Source of the DNA: Paracoccaceae bacterium | GTDB lineage: Bacteria; Pseudomonadota; Alphaproteobacteria; Rhodobacterales; Rhodobacteraceae | DNA: 64,000 nt | NCBI GenBank assembly: GCA_026709265.1 | Contig: JAPOTI010000115.1 | Coordinates: forward strand, 1 to 64,000 | Direction of reading: 5' to 3' | In this document: piece after piece, positions 9,864-18,782 of the stretch | Layout of the letters: the number at the start of each line of letters is the position of its first letter | Position numbering within the stretch: the first letter of the stretch is position 1 | Position numbers and translations under genes: made by a program | Notes under the pieces: generated by a model | What the model saw: only the letters and a program-made list of their open reading frames with translations | What the model was told of the DNA's origin: nothing | The model's database searches: none

Positions 9864-10414
9864 CAGTTCGTGTCTCCAACAGGTCCGATGGGGTTGAACA
9901 TTCTGGTTTCCCATGATCGTGGCTTGGTGACTCGGAAGACCCAATTGGACATCAAAACCACGGGCGGATATGCGATGGCAGTTACTCCGATATGCAAAAA
10001 GATGGAAGGTACGGTTGCAGCAGGAAGGAACGTAATTTCCAGTAACAGGTGACAGATGGCCTGTGCGAGAGCAAAGGTGAAAACCACAAATGCCCATTCC
10101 AGCCAGAACGGCCAAGCACGAATTCTCTCATGATTGTCGAAATAATATTGACATAAGGCCAGCAACAATGCGCTCCATAGACCTGGGGTTTTGAGCAGCA
10201 GCAGCTCGGTTGTCAGAGACGCTGTAACCACGGCAACAATGCTCACAGATGCTGGCTGTCGGACCAGCCAGCAAATCATGAAACAGTAAATGAAGTCGGG
10301 ACGCGGTATCGGCGCGATCAGAGGAAAAACGGGGGCTGTGTTGCCACAAATCAGCAAATAGAGACCCAGGCCAAACAGCAATCTGAATTTCCATATTGTT
10401 GTGGTTGACGTCAT
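9863..10414 (-). CDS. mreD: Rod shape-determining protein MreD
   Basis: Small polytopic protein between mreC and mrdA in canonical order. Confidence 0.8.
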   Translation of the reverse strand: MTSTTTIWKFRLLFGLGLYLLICGNTAPVFPLIAPIPRPDFIYCFMICWLVRQPASVSIVAVVTASLTTELLLLKTPGLWSALLLALCQYYFDNHERIRAWPFWLEWAFVVFTFALAQAICHLLLEITFLPAATVPSIFLHIGVTAIAYPPVVLMSNWVFRVTKPRSWETRMFNPIGPVGDTN

Positions 10415-11292
10415 TGACTGTTACCCGAGGTAGGCAGCGGAACTGGGCTGATGAGTTCACCTTCGACAGTCGGGGCTGGGGTGATGTCCGGTGCCCGCAA
10501 CGTAACGAAATCAAGATTCCACAGGTCACCGAGCAAACGTACCCGGAAGATCTGATCCGGGTCCACGACGACTTCACCAACCGGAATGTCGGGTACAAAG
10601 ACACCGTCATCTCCTGATGTCACAACCTTTGCTCCCGGAGAGATCGTGGTGGCGCTGACAAAGGCGAGCTGCGGGCTGAGTGCGCCATCTCCAACAACAA
10701 GTCCACGCGAGTCCCTGCCGATTCTGACTGGAACCTTGCTTTCCGGATCTGCGAGAAGGATGATCCGTGCCGAGTTCCTGTCAACACCCCAAACCCGACC
10801 AACGAGACCACTCGAGTCAAGTGCGAGCCAGCCGTCCTCAACGCCATTTTCCGATCCGGCCTTGACGACTGCCGAATGTCTGAATTCCGAACTGGTATCG
10901 GCGACGACCTGGGCTGTCACCAGGAATGGAGCCGGAGAGCTGGTCGCTTGGAGTAAGTCGCGAAGTTCGGCATTCTGGTCCTGTAGCAGGCTGGCCTGCA
11001 CACGCCAATGTTCAAGTTGCGCCACTTCCTGCTCAAGTTCTGCAATCCGTTTTGATTGCTTCAAATGTTCCCCAAGATTGCCGGCAAGTTGAACACTGTA
11101 CTGGATTGGCCGTGCACCGAATTCGATAACCGGAAGGAGTGAGTCGACGATTGCGGCCCGCACCCTTTCCATCCGTTCACTCTCAACGCGCCACACAAGG
11201 AATAGGAGCACGAGTGCACAAATTGTAATCGCGGTATACAAACGGCGGACATTGACCACGAAACGGTTCTGCTCACCCTCACGGCGATCCAT
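10411..11292 (-). CDS. mreC: Rod shape-determining protein MreC
   Basis: N-terminal TM, coiled coil, VVTSGDDGVFVPDIPVGEV; position after mreB. Confidence 0.92.
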   Translation of the reverse strand: MDRREGEQNRFVVNVRRLYTAITICALVLLFLVWRVESERMERVRAAIVDSLLPVIEFGARPIQYSVQLAGNLGEHLKQSKRIAELEQEVAQLEHWRVQASLLQDQNAELRDLLQATSSPAPFLVTAQVVADTSSEFRHSAVVKAGSENGVEDGWLALDSSGLVGRVWGVDRNSARIILLADPESKVPVRIGRDSRGLVVGDGALSPQLAFVSATTISPGAKVVTSGDDGVFVPDIPVGEVVVDPDQIFRVRLLGDLWNLDFVTLRAPDITPAPTVEGELISPVPLPTSGNSQ

Positions 11293-11314
11293 CGCATCAT
11301 TCTTTCAGTGACGT

Positions 11315-12364
11315 TCAACTTTCATAATCAATCACGTGACGAAGTTGCGGATTGAGATCAAGTGCGAGGCCGGTGCCCTTGGCGACACAGCGGAGTGGAT
11401 CATCGGCTATCACGACCGGAAGATTCGTCCGCTTCCGCAAAGTTGCGTCAAGATCAGCGATCTGCGCCCCACCACCGGTCATCATGATACCTGTGGCGGA
11501 AATGTCGTTCGAAAGTGCTGGCGGTGTCTGCTGTAACACGCTGGCAATTGCTTCACGAATGCGACCAAGTGGTTCGGAAAGCGCTTCTGCGACATGGCTT
11601 TGATTTAATTCAGTTTCCCGGGGAGCACCACCCACACGATCGCGACCGCGCACCATCAGACTGCTGCCTTGACCATCCGCAGGTACCGTTGCTGTGCCCA
11701 GCACATTTTTAACCCCCTCAGCGGTGCCGGTGCTGACAATAAGATTGTGCTTGATTCGCAGATATTCGATGATGGTTTCATCCATCAGGTCTCCTGCAAC
11801 CCGGATGGAGTTGGCGTGGACGATGCCACCAAGTGCAATAATAGCAATATCGGTGGTTCCACCGCCGATATCCACCACCATGCTGCCATGAGGACCACCG
11901 ATTTCGATACCGGCACCGATTGCAGCGGCGATTGGCTCGCTGATCAGACCGGTGCGCCGTGCGCCGGCAGATAGAACCGCCTCACGAATCGCTCTTTTTT
12001 CCACCTGCGTCGAACCAAAAGGGACACAGACGATCACATTCGGTTTAACAATCCGCAGTGGCGAGGTGACCCGGCGGAAAAAATACTTGATCATTTCTTC
12101 CGCCACCGCAAAATCTGCAATGACGCCGTCACGCATGGGCCTGATGGCTTCGATTCCCTTCGGTGTGCGCCCGAGCATGGATTTCGCCTCTGCCCCGACT
12201 GCGATCACTTTTCGGTTGCCACCGGACGTTTTGAAGGCGACGACTGACGGTTCGTTCAGGACAATCCCCTCGTCTTTTATAAATACCAGTGTGTTGGCCG
12301 TTCCGAGGTCTATTGCAATATCTGACCTGAACTTTCTGAGAAGATTTGTGGGAAAGGAAACCAT
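11315..12364 (-). CDS. mreB: Rod shape-determining protein MreB (bacterial actin)
   Basis: DIAIDLGTANTLVF, MVVDIGGGTTDIAIIALGG, LTGGGA-like MMTGGGAQI. Confidence 0.97.
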   Translation of the reverse strand: MVSFPTNLLRKFRSDIAIDLGTANTLVFIKDEGIVLNEPSVVAFKTSGGNRKVIAVGAEAKSMLGRTPKGIEAIRPMRDGVIADFAVAEEMIKYFFRRVTSPLRIVKPNVIVCVPFGSTQVEKRAIREAVLSAGARRTGLISEPIAAAIGAGIEIGGPHGSMVVDIGGGTTDIAIIALGGIVHANSIRVAGDLMDETIIEYLRIKHNLIVSTGTAEGVKNVLGTATVPADGQGSSLMVRGRDRVGGAPRETELNQSHVAEALSEPLGRIREAIASVLQQTPPALSNDISATGIMMTGGGAQIADLDATLRKRTNLPVVIADDPLRCVAKGTGLALDLNPQLRHVIDYES

Positions 12365-12593
12365 GTTGCTCGACAGCCCAATTATTTTGCTTGATTCACG
12401 CCTTTGGGGTGAACTTTACGGTGATTGTTTGGGAATAGTAAAGAATTTTGTAATCTCAGAGTTGACTCTCATCATCGGCCCCGATCTGTGCATGGACAGA
12501 AGGTATCGACCCAGCCACAGGGGCATTGCGACCGATCAGTTGCGCTACGGCGACGGGTGAATCCGACAGGCACCATATCCGAGGCCGATGGCC

Positions 12594-14150
12594 TCAGTGA
12601 ACGGAGGTGACATGCTTTCTGCGGCGTACGACAAGATTGTTCAATGCGTTGACATAAGCGAGAAGCGAGGCCACGATGGTATCGGTGTCAGAGGCCTGAC
12701 CGACAACGATTCGATCATTCTCGGTGAGCCGAATACTCGCATTGGCTTGTGCATCGATACCTTCGGTGACAGCGGTAACCTGATACTGACTCAAACGGGC
12801 CTTATGTGGAAACACCTTCTTGACGGCGCTGAATGCGGCATCCAGTGGGCCGTCGCCTTCGGCAGTGACTCGATGTTGCTTTCCCTTGAAGGTGAGTTCG
12901 ACTGTGGCTTCTGCCCGACGATGCATGCCACAACTCAATGACAGTGAATCCAGTTGCAAATGCGCATTGGATTCTTCTGCTGCCGTTGATTGCATCAAGG
13001 CAATGATATCGTCCTCATACACTTCACGTTTCTTGTCAGCGAGATCCTTGTAACGTGAAAAGATCACGTTCAAACGATTGTCACCGACCACATAGCCGAG
13101 CGCCGCCAGTTTCTCGCGCAAAGCCGCGCGACCTGAATGTTTGCCCATGACGAGAACGGTCTCGGACAGTCCGATATCCTCGGGACACATGATCTCGTAG
13201 GTGTCGGCATGTTTGAGCATGCCGTCCTGGTGGATACCGGCCTCATGGGCAAAGGCATTCTTGCCCACAATCGCCTTGTTGTATTGAACAGGAAATTGCG
13301 TGGCTTCCGACACCATGCGGGATGCCTGCATGATCTTGCGGCTGTCGATCCCGGTCGTGTAGGGCATGGCATCATTGCGGACCCGCATCGCCATCACAAC
13401 TTCTTCGAGTGCCGCGTTCCCGGCGCGTTCTCCAAGACCATTGATCGTGCATTCGATTTGACGGGCACCGGCGATCACAGCTGCCAGCGAATTGGCAACG
13501 GCCAACCCCAAATCGTTATGGCAATGTGTCGAGATTACGGCATTCTCAATAGCCGGAACGCGTTCCAGCAACATGCGGATAATATCCGCGGATTCTGAGG
13601 GCACTGTATATCCAACAGTATCGGGAATGTTGATTGTGGTGGCGCCCGCCCGCAACGCTGTTTCGACGGCCCGGCAGAGAAAATCTCGATCGCTACGGGT
13701 TCCGTCCTCCGGTGACCATTGCACATTGTCGGTCAAGTTGCGGGCCCGCCTGACTGAAAAGTCAATGGCTTCAAGCACGTCTTCGGGAGACATGTTGAGC
13801 TTGTGGCGCATATGGATCGGGGAGGTGGCGATAAAGGTGTGGATTCGTGGCCTTTTGGCTTTCGCCAATGCGGCACCCGCCCGGTCGATATCGGAAGAGA
13901 CTGATCTCGCCAACCCACAGATAATGGCATTCTTGGCAATTTTTGAAATATTGACAACGGCTTCAAAGTCGCCGGGTGAAGCGTTGGGAAACCCGGCTTC
14001 AATGATATCGACACCCATCTCGTCGAGATGCGCGGCGATGCTGATTTTTTGATCAAGGGTCATGGTTGCTCCGGGAGACTGCTCACCGTCTCTCAGGGTC
14101 GTGTCAAAAATCAGAACCCTATCCTGATTGGCATCCGAAACGTTTGTCAT
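12594..14150 (-). CDS. leuA: 2-isopropylmalate synthase
   Basis: IFDTTLRDGEQSPGATM; HCHNDLGLAVANSLAAV; C-terminal allosteric domain. Confidence 0.97.
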   Translation of the reverse strand: MTNVSDANQDRVLIFDTTLRDGEQSPGATMTLDQKISIAAHLDEMGVDIIEAGFPNASPGDFEAVVNISKIAKNAIICGLARSVSSDIDRAGAALAKAKRPRIHTFIATSPIHMRHKLNMSPEDVLEAIDFSVRRARNLTDNVQWSPEDGTRSDRDFLCRAVETALRAGATTINIPDTVGYTVPSESADIIRMLLERVPAIENAVISTHCHNDLGLAVANSLAAVIAGARQIECTINGLGERAGNAALEEVVMAMRVRNDAMPYTTGIDSRKIMQASRMVSEATQFPVQYNKAIVGKNAFAHEAGIHQDGMLKHADTYEIMCPEDIGLSETVLVMGKHSGRAALREKLAALGYVVGDNRLNVIFSRYKDLADKKREVYEDDIIALMQSTAAEESNAHLQLDSLSLSCGMHRRAEATVELTFKGKQHRVTAEGDGPLDAAFSAVKKVFPHKARLSQYQVTAVTEGIDAQANASIRLTENDRIVVGQASDTDTIVASLLAYVNALNNLVVRRRKHVTSVH

Positions 14151-14211
14151 GTTGATTTCCAGTGGTGATGAAAGGTGTGTTTGATCACGGGTACCATTGC
14201 ACCCAACAGAT

Positions 14212-14244
14212 ACGGTCGAGACCGACGAGCGGTCAGTCGACCGT
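14212..14244 (-). other. Strong hairpin in the leuA leader
   Basis: ACGGTCGA-CT-GACCG-CTCGT-CGGTC-TCGACCGT: 8 bp + 5 bp perfect stem with a 2-nt bulge, overlapping the stop codon of the 31-codon leader ORF. Confidence 0.7.
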
Positions 14245-14328
14245 GATGGTAAGTCGAAGAGTGCCCCCCGAACGGGACGGACCCACCGTCTTGATCAGAC
14301 TTGATTGTGTAATCAGTTGTCCTTCCAT
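14233..14328 (-). CDS. Candidate leader peptide upstream of leuA: MEGQLITQSSLIKTVGPSRSGGTLRLTITVD
   Basis: 31-codon ORF starting about 7 nt after a consensus-like -10; 9/31 branched-chain residues; stop codon inside the hairpin. Confidence 0.45.
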   Translation of the reverse strand: MEGQLITQSSLIKTVGPSRSGGTLRLTITVD

Positions 14329-14334
14329 GAACCT

Positions 14335-14364
14335 ATCATAGACAATAACAGTCAGAGGTGGCAA
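14335..14364 (-). promoter_or_regulatory. Sigma70-like promoter for the leuA leader
   Basis: TTGCCA (14359-14364) - 18 nt - TATGAT (14335-14340) on the minus strand. Confidence 0.6.
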
Positions 14365-14770
14365 GCAAAAAGTCTCGGCTGAGTTTTGTTGTGTCCCGGC
14401 CACGACAAATCTTGTCTGCCCGGGGTAACCTCGCCAATTCTAGACGACTTCTCAGTCACGGAGAAGCCAATGGACGCAAACTGTTCAACATATGTTGCGG
14501 CGATGATTGATGTACAAACTCAACGTGCAGAATCTGTCTGGCCCCGAAGCAGAGCGCAGCTTGTTCACGCATGCCTGTCTGCAGCTTCGGGTCGAACTGA
14601 TGACGGTTCCGGGCAATCAAGTCGAAGTCTGGGTCGCCCGCGCTTTGTGAAGCCGGCGAGGTTTGACCAGCCTCATGTCATTCTTGGTCTCGGCATCCTG
14701 CACGCCGATGGGCAAAGATTGACAGGACATGGGTCACTCATGTCGTATGCGGTCGATTTCCCTTGCGGGG

Positions 14771-16210
14771 TCAGTGGGGCAGTACGGTCACTTTGCCGTC
14801 CGCTGATGTCATCTGGCCTTCGCCATGTGGCATGCCGTCCATAAATTGCCCCACATATTTGTCCCCATTGGGAAAATAGGCTGTTCCCTGACCATTCTGT
14901 TGACCACGTTCCCAGTCACCGATGTAGTGATATCCTTCGGGAGTCTTCAGCGAACCCCGGCCACTGCGCTGGCCACCCACGAACATACCATCATATATTT
15001 GGCCATCCGGAAACTCTTCGATTCCGCTTCCATGTTTGACACCGTCTTGCCACTGGCCGTCGTAGCTATAGCCCCCGGAGTTCGTCAGCCGACCGCTCCC
15101 GTTGAATTTCGAAGCCACAAACTCACCCACATATTGGCTGCCATCCGACAGCAGCGCAGTGCCGTTGCCTTCGATCAGGCCGTTTCGCCACTCCGCCTGG
15201 AATACCGAACCGTCAGCCAGGTTCAGCTGGCCGGCACCATGAATCTGCCCGGCCACGAAACTGCCCTCGTAACGCGTGCCGTTCGGTGTGACCATGATGC
15301 CTTGACCATGATTTTTGCCCTGTTGCCATTCTCCTGCATAGATGGTGCCGTCGGGCCGCTGTAATATCCCTTCACCATCAAAGACGCCGTTGTCGAAATA
15401 ACCGATATAGGCGGATCCATCAGCAAATCGTCCCTGTCCGGGGCCTGACAAGACACCCTGTTCCCATGTACCGGAAAGCCAATAACTGTTGGCAACTGCG
15501 CATTCTCCATTGCCTTGTAGCCAGCCGTCGCGAAATTCACCCCGACAAATCGTCCCGTCGGGCTTCCACAATTGCCCGTTTCCGGTAAAGCGGTTTTCTG
15601 TCCAGTCTCCGACAAAGATGGTTCCGTCGGCGCGTGCGAGCTGACCTTGACCCTGCGCCTGACCCTCGACAAACTCGCCCGCAAACACGGCACCATCGCT
15701 AAAGGCTGCAACTCCTCGTCCATGCTGGACTCCATTCTCCCAGTTTCCGAGAAACCGATAACCGTCGGCCAGGTTGAGTTGTCCTTCGCCGTGTCGTTGT
15801 CCTTGCCGGTAGCTGCCTTCGTAGAATGAACCGTCGGAGTAGGTGAGTCTTCCAATACCCTCAAAAAGGTTGTGTTTCCAATCTCCCTCGTAGACCCGGC
15901 CGTCACTGAAGGTCATCGTCCCCTTTCCCTGCGCCGCCCCCGCGACAAAATCACCTGTATAGACGGTGCCATCAGGAAATGTGACCGTGCCAAAGCCATC
16001 CTGTAATCCATATTGCCACTCGCCCGTATAACTGCGCACGCCTGGTTGTTGGACTACAACAGTTGCGTGAGACCGTTCCTCACCCTGGATATTTTCATCA
16101 CGATCCTGAGAAATTGCATTCTCCGATGCAACTGCTGTGACGGCGGTGACAAAAGCGAGCGTGCCGCCTGTCAAACAACATCGGCTTGCCGCGTGAGAAA
16201 AAATACGCAA
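14771..16210 (-). CDS. Exported MORN-repeat protein (18 tandem 23-aa repeats)
   Basis: N-terminal hydrophobic signal-like segment, then repeats such as YTGEWQYGLQDGFGTVTFPDG / TVYTGDFVAGAAQGKGTMTFSDG with no other domain. Confidence 0.93.
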   Translation of the reverse strand: MRIFSHAASRCCLTGGTLAFVTAVTAVASENAISQDRDENIQGEERSHATVVVQQPGVRSYTGEWQYGLQDGFGTVTFPDGTVYTGDFVAGAAQGKGTMTFSDGRVYEGDWKHNLFEGIGRLTYSDGSFYEGSYRQGQRHGEGQLNLADGYRFLGNWENGVQHGRGVAAFSDGAVFAGEFVEGQAQGQGQLARADGTIFVGDWTENRFTGNGQLWKPDGTICRGEFRDGWLQGNGECAVANSYWLSGTWEQGVLSGPGQGRFADGSAYIGYFDNGVFDGEGILQRPDGTIYAGEWQQGKNHGQGIMVTPNGTRYEGSFVAGQIHGAGQLNLADGSVFQAEWRNGLIEGNGTALLSDGSQYVGEFVASKFNGSGRLTNSGGYSYDGQWQDGVKHGSGIEEFPDGQIYDGMFVGGQRSGRGSLKTPEGYHYIGDWERGQQNGQGTAYFPNGDKYVGQFMDGMPHGEGQMTSADGKVTVLPH

Positions 16211-16538
16211 ACTTAACTCCGTTTTGACCCTGCTGATTTCCTCATAGTGGTTTGTCCCATGGGTTTGAAGTCACTTGGGGGACGTGATCACAGCGCGACG
16301 GCGCTTGACGTTTCAATGGGGAGTTCAGAAATGGAGTGTCCGGGGCATAGACCGCGATACAGGAATGTCTGCAGAGCCGACCGATTCATGCGAACCATGA
16401 TGATTGATGCGAATGGGACATTTCGTGACGGCACAACGATTGGTTGACTGAAATGCAGGTTACCGATTAGACCCTGCCTGTGCGACGTGCCTTCCGGGAT
16501 CATCGGCGACGCGGTCCATAGTACCGCATGATTGGAGA

Positions 16539-16997
16539 ATGACCGTGACATCTTCGCTGCGAGTCAAGCTTGGCAAGATTGAAATCGCCTGTGAGGGATC
16601 AGAGGAATTTATGAAGGATAGCCTTCCTGAACTGGTCTCGGTCATTGGTGATCATGTGGTGCGTATGCATGCTGCGACATCTCCGGCCCGGGCCAAGGAC
16701 AAACAGGCAGAAGGAGGCGCTGCGAGTCTTCCCCATTTGATTGCCGTGCAGGAAGACAAAACTCAGGTCCGTCGGTTTCTCGTGGCGGCTGCGTTTCTGC
16801 AGGTTCACAAGGATCAGGAACTTACGACCAGCAAAGTCGTCGCGGTCCTCAAGGAAACCCGACAGGACGGGCTCGGGAATGCTTCGGACTGTCTTAACCA
16901 GAATATTGAACAGGGTTTATGTGAACGGGCAAATGGAAAAGTGTTTTTTGTGACTCCTGCGGGGTTGAAGAAGGTGGGAATTGACAAACCGGTTTAA
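16539..16997 (+). CDS. Conserved-looking hypothetical protein, 152 aa
   Basis: Intact ORF overlapping nadE; no family recognised. Confidence 0.6.
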   Translation: MTVTSSLRVKLGKIEIACEGSEEFMKDSLPELVSVIGDHVVRMHAATSPARAKDKQAEGGAASLPHLIAVQEDKTQVRRFLVAAAFLQVHKDQELTTSKVVAVLKETRQDGLGNASDCLNQNIEQGLCERANGKVFFVTPAGLKKVGIDKPV

Positions 16998-18663
16998 CCT
17001 GTCCCTGGTTCAGGCCGGGCCAACGGTCGGTGCCATCAACCAGAATGCCGAGGCAATCGTCAAATACTGGCGTCAGGCGCGGGATGAGCGTGCCGATCTG
17101 GTGGCTTTTCCCGAATTGTTCCTTGCCGGATATCCGGCCCAGGACCTGGTCCTCAAACATGCTTTTATTGATGCCTGTGAGCGCCGGGTTGAATGGATCG
17201 CAGCCGCCTGCAAGGATGGCCCGGCATTGGGTTTTGGATCACCGTCTATCGTCGATGGCAAGCTGCGCAACGCCTATTTTATCTTTCAGAATGGTCAGTT
17301 GAAGGGACGCATCCTGAAGCACAAGCTTCCCAATGTCGGTGTGTTCGATGAGATGCGGCTATTTGAGTCGGGGCCCATCTGCGGTCCAGTGAAAATCGGG
17401 CCGGCACGGATCGGTGTGCCGATTTGCGAAGATGCCTGGTCGGAAGATGTCTGCGAAGCACTGATGGAGTCGGGTGCCGAGATTTTGCTTGTGGCGAACG
17501 GTTCGCCATACCATCGCGGTAAATATGATGTCCGTCTTTCTCATATGGTGGCCCGGGTTATCGAGACGGGTCTTCCATTGGTTTATCTCAACATGGTTGG
17601 CGGTCAGGATGACCAGATTTTCGATGGGGGTTCCTTTGTGCTCAATGCCGGAGGTGCACTGGCTTTGCAAATGCCGGTATTTGATGCTGATTGCGTGACG
17701 GTTTGTTTTGTTCAGGGCAATGCCGGATGGCAGGCGGTTGATGGTCAACGCGAGGCACTTCCAGACCAATGGGAGCAGGACTATCGTGCGATGGTCGAAG
17801 CGGTACGCGATTTCGTGTTTAAGAATGGTTTTTCACGTTCAGTTGTTGGGCTCTCCGGTGGAATTGACTCGGCACTCGTCGCCACCATCGCCGCCGATGC
17901 GCTGGGCCCCGAACAACTGCGCTGCATCTCGCTCCCATCCCCCTATACCTCACTTGAATCGATCAGCGATGCGATCGAATTGGCCAACAATCTGCGCTGT
18001 CGGATTGATAAAATCAGGATTGACGGGTTGCAGGCGGAAGTCGATTGCGCTCTCGGGGATCTGTTCGCCGGTCATCCGCAGGACCTCACCGAAGAGAATA
18101 TTCAATCGCGGTTACGGGGACTGTTACTGATGGCCGTTTCCAACAAGTTTGGCGAGATGTTGTTGACGACCGGCAACAAATCGGAAGCCGCCGTCGGTTA
18201 TGCGACCATTTATGGAGACATGGCCGGTGCCTATAACCCCATCAAGGATTTGTACAAGACACGGGTTTTTGAAAGTTGCCGCTGGCGCAACAGGAACCAC
18301 AGGAGCTGGATGAAAGGGCCAGACGGCGTGTGCATACCTGACCAGATTCTGGAAAAGCCGCCCTCGGCAGAGCTGCGCCCGGGACAGCGTGATTCCGATA
18401 GTCTGCCGCCGTACGAGGAGCTGGACGGTATCCTCGAGATTCTCATAGACCAGGATAGATCAGTCGCGGAGGCCGAGGCCGCCGGTTTTGACGGAGAGAC
18501 GGTCAGACGGGTTGAGGAACTGGTCTTTGGATCTGAACATAAGAGATTTCAATCTGCGCCTGGCCTCAAGCTCACGGAACGGGCTCTCTGGTTGGATCGG
18601 CGCTATCCGATTGTCAATCATTGGCGCGATGAGTCGGATGGTCAGTCGCATGACCCGGCATAA
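16981..18663 (+). CDS. nadE: Glutamine-dependent NAD+ synthase
   Basis: N-terminal nitrilase-like domain (FPELFLAGYP, PICEDAW) plus synthetase domain VVGLSGGIDSALVATIAADALG, TTGNKSEAAVGY. Confidence 0.96.
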   Translation: MTNRFNLSLVQAGPTVGAINQNAEAIVKYWRQARDERADLVAFPELFLAGYPAQDLVLKHAFIDACERRVEWIAAACKDGPALGFGSPSIVDGKLRNAYFIFQNGQLKGRILKHKLPNVGVFDEMRLFESGPICGPVKIGPARIGVPICEDAWSEDVCEALMESGAEILLVANGSPYHRGKYDVRLSHMVARVIETGLPLVYLNMVGGQDDQIFDGGSFVLNAGGALALQMPVFDADCVTVCFVQGNAGWQAVDGQREALPDQWEQDYRAMVEAVRDFVFKNGFSRSVVGLSGGIDSALVATIAADALGPEQLRCISLPSPYTSLESISDAIELANNLRCRIDKIRIDGLQAEVDCALGDLFAGHPQDLTEENIQSRLRGLLLMAVSNKFGEMLLTTGNKSEAAVGYATIYGDMAGAYNPIKDLYKTRVFESCRWRNRNHRSWMKGPDGVCIPDQILEKPPSAELRPGQRDSDSLPPYEELDGILEILIDQDRSVAEAEAAGFDGETVRRVEELVFGSEHKRFQSAPGLKLTERALWLDRRYPIVNHWRDESDGQSHDPA

Positions 18664-18782
18664 CCCGCATTTCCCGATAGAAACTGTCAAATGGTTGTCG
18701 CTGCCGCGTGCACTTGCCGAAGGTCATCGAGGAACATAGGAGCGGGTGGCGGCGATTCCCTGACTGTTTGCAAAGGACCAAC

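Noticed and set aside
15223-15906. 227-aa minus-strand ORF in another frame of the MORN gene
   Set aside because: Alternate frame of a repeat-encoding sequence; openness follows from the 69-nt repeat period.
14795-16036. Tandem 69-nt periodicity considered as a DNA repeat array or CRISPR
   Set aside because: Units are contiguous, in frame and divergent at DNA level; explained by MORN coding repeats.
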